64,000 nucleotides of DNA from Blasia pusilla (Eukaryota > Marchantiophyta > Marchantiopsida > Blasiales): contig CM114274.1 in assembly GCA_050084515.1 (NCBI GenBank), positions 14,322,001-14,386,000 on the forward strand. The letters are read 5' to 3'. Positions within the stretch are counted from its first letter, which is position 1; each line of letters opens with the position of its first letter. The notes below the pieces were generated by a model, which saw only the letters and a list, made by a program, of their open reading frames with translations, did not search any database and had not been told where the DNA came from. This document shows, piece after piece, positions 60,290 through 64,000 of the stretch. The translations under genes and the position numbers were made by a program.

Positions 60290-61380
60290 AACTCACGCTG
60301 CGATGTTTGCGCGTTGGAGAGACTTTTGGAAAGGCCTCTTGGAAAATTCCAAGAGACGAAACACGAAACATGCGTTTCATGCGTTAGTGGTCGCGACCAG
60401 GAAACCTAGACCAAATGCGAGCCAAGACTTGAGATGAGTTGAGTCATGGAAGGTTGGTTGCCAAAGAGGTGAGAACTAGTTTTGGAACACGACCAGGGTT
60501 TGGGGAATTTGACTGTGTTTTGGACCATACTATTTAGCCCCAATATGCATTTGGGACAAACAAGGGCGCATTGGAAAGCTTATCTTGAGACGCTTCCAAC
60601 ATACCAAAGATCTTAGAAAATGCATAAGTACAGACTGAGATATTGGCCGAAAATGAATGTGAGAGCAATCGGGTTGAGGGCCAATTGGAGAGGCTCGGGT
60701 GTCTTTCCCTAAGTGTAGGGAACCCCAGAGATCCCCAGAAGTACTAGTAAGGGAGGAGTCTTTCCAAGATATCTTGGAACACGAGTTCCCACTTAGAGCA
60801 CCAAACGGCGTCTTAGAGGCACGGGATGGAACCGGAGTTTGGCGTTGGAACTCGAAACCCAAACTTGATCCAAGGGAGAGGACTTTGTACGCCACACTTG
60901 GATTCTGACCCGAGATTCACTTTGTGCGAGTCTCGGTTAGGGACTCATTGGATGTCCATCGGACAATTGGAACCGCTACGCACGAAACACCATTTGAGGT
61001 TCCTGAACCGACCAGAAAGTCTGTCCCAAGTCTTTCGAGACTTGCCCGTGTTGTAAACTGCGAAACTAGGAAGTTTGAGCTTGATGAGAGACCGAGGCGA
61101 GAACTCGGAAAGGTAGCCCGCTGATTGATCCAAGACACGACTAACCAGAGTGCGTGTTTGGATGCAGATCAACGTTGAGAGTGTGACCTGCTGAACGCAC
61201 GCTTCCGCAACAACAAGATTAATGTTCAAGGAGAGTAGGCGCACGACAAGTTCCATACACCTTACCATTGGAAGCAATGAAAATTCAAATAAGGAAGGTG
61301 ACTACACTTGAAATGTAGTATATAAAGAAATATTGAGATGAAATAAATTTGAAATTTAACGTACCTTCCCTCTATACTAC
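60290..61380. other. Possible non-coding part of a Helitron; no gene seen
   Basis: No recognisable protein. It lies between the helicase remnant and a Helitron-type 3' end in the same orientation, so it may belong to the same element. Confidence 0.4.
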
Positions 61381-61429
61381 CTTACTTCCTCGCTTACTTC
61401 ACCTGTGCATTGCACGAGCACCTGACTAG
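61381..61429 (+). mobile_element. Helitron-type 3' terminus
   Basis: CTGTGCATTGCACGAG forms a short hairpin and is followed by CACCTGACTAG then T, matching the CTAG|T rule. Confidence 0.55.
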
Positions 61430-61802
61430 TATAATATGTTTTCACTAGAAAATAATAAAGCCCCCTATATTTTCCAAGAACTAATGCTATGCTAGAAGGG
61501 TTGGTCGATCAGAAGAGCAAACGCAATAGAAAGGTTTGTGTCTACCCGGGCTCCTCCTTCCGTTAGATCCTTCTTTCTTGCTACCCGATTGATATTGTTG
61601 TCCAAATAAAAAGCAATATCCCCTAATATAATAATAGAGATTATTTGAGAGAGTGCCTTGTAGGAGTGCCATCCCTCTTGGTAACAGCTCTATTTTGGGG
61701 TGCATTGTAGGTAATTGTACGTAACTCTTACGAAACATATAAGTTCCTTTGAAACTTGAGAGTTTTCTTTCACCCGCGCAGAACACATGCATCAGCTAGG
61801 AA

Positions 61803-61975
61803 TATATATATTATTATTGGAGAGTACCTTGTTGATTTGCAAATACCTCTTTGTTTGACATATGACAAGCGGGCAACAAGAAAATGTTTCCCCTTCTAAA
61901 GGAAGGAGGAGAAAGATATTATGTTTACCATGATTACTACCTTCACTCCGGTGCATGGCACGGGTTGCTCACTAG
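61803..61975 (+). mobile_element. Short non-autonomous Helitron-like element, copy 4
   Basis: It starts TATATATATTATTATTGGAG, carries TTGTTGATTTGCAAA and GGGCAACAAGAAAATGTTTC shared with 33904-34313, and ends CGGTGCATGGCACGGG, TTGCTCACTAG then T. About 173 bp. Confidence 0.65.
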
Positions 61976-63179
61976 TAGATTATGGCTTTTGTTTTAGGGT
62001 GTGTGGGGGCATTCCCGGTGACCTCCACCAGTGACTGATCGCCCCTATTTAAGGCGTGGACGCTACACGTACGGAGCTATGGGGGAGAGTTTTGACTCGT
62101 TCCTTACGGACTGCATTCATCATCTCTAGTCGAGAAATTGGTTGTCCTTAGCTATTACGATTCTTTATTATAGGCAATGGGTCTCCACAACTTTGCGGCG
62201 TGCCCAAGCCAATGGGCTTTTGCGGCGGGCTTAGGCTGTGGGAGATGCCAACGCTAGAGGCCCACCCAGTAGTAACCATAGTTCTCTAGGAGTTGCTGAC
62301 ATCGTCTATGCTTTGATCAGTTTAGTATGTACGAGAAATGCCACCTTTTTCTTTTTCAAGGATTTTGGATGTTTGACTCTTTGGGTCCTTTTTTTTTTCA
62401 TGGGTTTTCCATTGTGCATTTTTATCGAGGCTAAAAGACACGCTACACAATTTCATAATTTGGGTGAAAGTAAGTACGGCGGTCCCATCTTTCACTCCCA
62501 AAATTTTCATGGATTCCTCCTCGCTCGATCTTCTGACACGTGCACTGGAATCGCGCCACGTGGGAGTTCCGGCTTATGCGTCGGCATGCACCGTCGGGTC
62601 TCCTGCAAAGGTGCTCGGCCGCTCCCGGCGTTCCCTGCTTTTCGTCGCATCACCACTCTCCTCTCTCTCCGCAGGCGCTTCCCATCCTCCGGACGGCAAT
62701 GCTATCCGCAGAAGGTCGTGCTTCGCGGCAATCGTCCGCTCATGAAGTTCATGGGTGGCTCTCATCATCCGTGACAGATTTGTCACCGATGATGAGGGCA
62801 TCGTAGCGCAACAAGAACTAACTAATGATTACGAAGTGACGATCCAAGATACCCTCGAGCGGAGCCTGTCGTTGCGACGTCTTCACTTTTGTTGGCAGGT
62901 TGTGCGACCATTTGCTGGCCCTCTTGTGCGTTTCCTCTTGCCTGTTGGGATCTGCTCTCTATAAGTTGTTGTAGAAACACGATCCCTGTGCTGTTTCGGC
63001 AGTGGAGTTTGATGGATTTGGAAGAACAGAAGTGTTACGAAAGGAATGGATCTGATCAGATTTGAGAGAAGAAGAAGAAGAAGAAGAAGAAGAAGAATTA
63101 GATGCAAACGAGTAACGTGGTTCACTCCACTGAGTACTACGTTCACAGCAGAAACAGTTTTTACACTTTACTAACTTCA
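61976..63179. other. Spacer, includes a short (GAA)n tract
   Basis: Frames up to 178 codons (62238-62774) have no recognisable motif and overlap other frames of similar length. A GAA tract lies near 63068-63097. No gene supported. Confidence 0.5.
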
Positions 63180-63539
63180 ATGTAGATACAGATGAGAGTG
63201 TTTCTCACTCCCTCTCCCACCTCTACTTTCACCAAGCAACGTGCACCATGAAGTTCGCATCTGGTTGTGTGTCGGGAAGACTCATAAGTCTCTCGACAAA
63301 ACACTCTCAACCAGCGTTCCTGAACGAATTATGATCTGTCTTCTCCATAGAGGCTCTCTCCAAAAGCATGCTCTTGCCTTCTTCTTTGGAGTGTAACCTT
63401 CCCTAGCGGAACATCTTTCTTTTATTCTTCTCACTCCGGTCGGTCATTACTCACTCAATCTCATTCTCTTCCGACCACTCTACTCTCTAGATAAGTTGCA
63501 GACAATCTTCCGTCTCAAGTTATCTTATCATATCTTCAA
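63180..63539 (-). repeat. Candidate 3' LTR of a second Copia element
   Basis: Lies directly after the RNase H end of the minus-strand Copia element and is bounded by TG (63180) and CA (63539). The matching 5' LTR would be outside the window, so the limits are tentative. Confidence 0.35.
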
Positions 63540-63559
63540 CCCATAAAAGATATGATGCA

Positions 63560-64000
63560 TAGTAAGTTCAAGAATACACCTAACTTCTCCACCAGTTTTG
63601 CGAGCATATATTCGCAACATTTTCCTCGGTGTTTATTTTACAAAGACATATGTTCCCATCACAATCAACTCCTTGATGCAATGTTATATGAGGGCAATGA
63701 CCTTAATCCATAAATGACACACTTGATTCTTAGCAAACACATTGCAATAGAAATAAATCTTGGGTTGATCAATGTTCACTTACTATTCTAATCAATCACA
63801 ATGCTTCCTTTGTTATAGCAAGATATTATGTTGACGCAGTGGAGAGCACAACAATAGGCCGAAGTGGACACTTCCAACTTATGGGACCATCAACAAAGGT
63901 ATAGCCAAAGCCTATTGTTGATTTGTATTTGTCTAGATCTCTAGAAAGATTAGCATCCACATACCCTATAAGGGCTGATTTCTTGCCTTCCTTGTTAAAC
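63560..64000 (-). pseudogene. Copia RNase H and pol C-terminus, decayed
   Basis: On the minus strand from the window edge: ALIGYVDANLSRDLDKYKSTIGFG, GPISWKCPLRPIVVLSTAST, and after frame changes AKNQVCHLWIKVIAL, IKELIVMG and a C-terminal end where Copia elements read TEEN-ADMLTKP. Stops occur in place of Glu-Tyr in the STEAEY motif and further on. It continues beyond the window. Confidence 0.85.

Noticed and set aside
62238-62774. 178-codon plus-strand frame
   Set aside because: Contains polyphenylalanine from a T tract and overlaps three other frames of similar size; no family recognised.

Overview
This window is nuclear DNA from a land plant. The evidence is two-exon NRT2 nitrate transporter genes, a NAR2/NRT3 partner gene, an L-type-lectin-type receptor kinase pseudogene, and Ty1-copia, Ty3-gypsy, Helitron and Mutator-type repeats with plant-style hallmarks (initiator-Met tRNA primer sites, CTAG-type Helitron 3' ends, a 9-bp target duplication). 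A bryophyte or lycophyte is my guess from compact introns and the linked nitrate genes; the lineage cannot be fixed from sequence alone.

Layout. 0-6.1 kb: receptor kinase pseudogene split by a 5,068-bp Copia element with 246-bp LTRs and a perfect 5-bp target duplication. 6.1-11.8 kb: AT-rich spacer, a TGACTCA-rich repeat block, and a long stop-ridden reading frame with a coiled coil and a RING-like zinc motif. 11.8-16.6 kb: a roughly 180-bp tandem satellite whose central kilobase is inverted. 16.6-20.7 kb: GC-rich repeats, a 72-unit AG microsatellite, a CT microsatellite and unassigned sequence. 20.7-32 kb and 44.5-47.1 kb: the biological core, three NRT2 genes (NRT2a, b, c; all on +) and one NAR2 gene (on -). 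NAR2 and NRT2b are head to head, 1.08 kb apart. 32.9-34.3 kb: short Helitron-like elements. 34.3-44 kb: AT-rich spacer with a Mutator-like MITE and several perfect hairpins. 47-53 kb: spacer with an 82-bp tandem repeat. 53-54.1 kb: an intronless Gfo/Idh/MocA oxidoreductase of bacterial type. 54.7-58.3 kb: a deleted Gypsy element (on -) carrying a Copia fragment inside gag. 59.4-62 kb: Helitron helicase remnant and Helitron termini. 63.2-64 kb: the end of another Copia element (on -).

How the genes work together. NRT2 proteins are 12-helix plasma-membrane nitrate/proton symporters that in plants generally need NAR2, a single-pass membrane protein, for stability and transport. The window therefore appears to encode both halves of the high-affinity nitrate uptake system within about 26 kb. 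NRT2b and NRT2c also share an upstream block with coding-like similarity, so the duplication carried more than the transporter. The single phase-0 intron is at the same place in all three NRT2 genes, but NRT2a uses a GC donor. No other intact gene besides the oxidoreductase could be supported.
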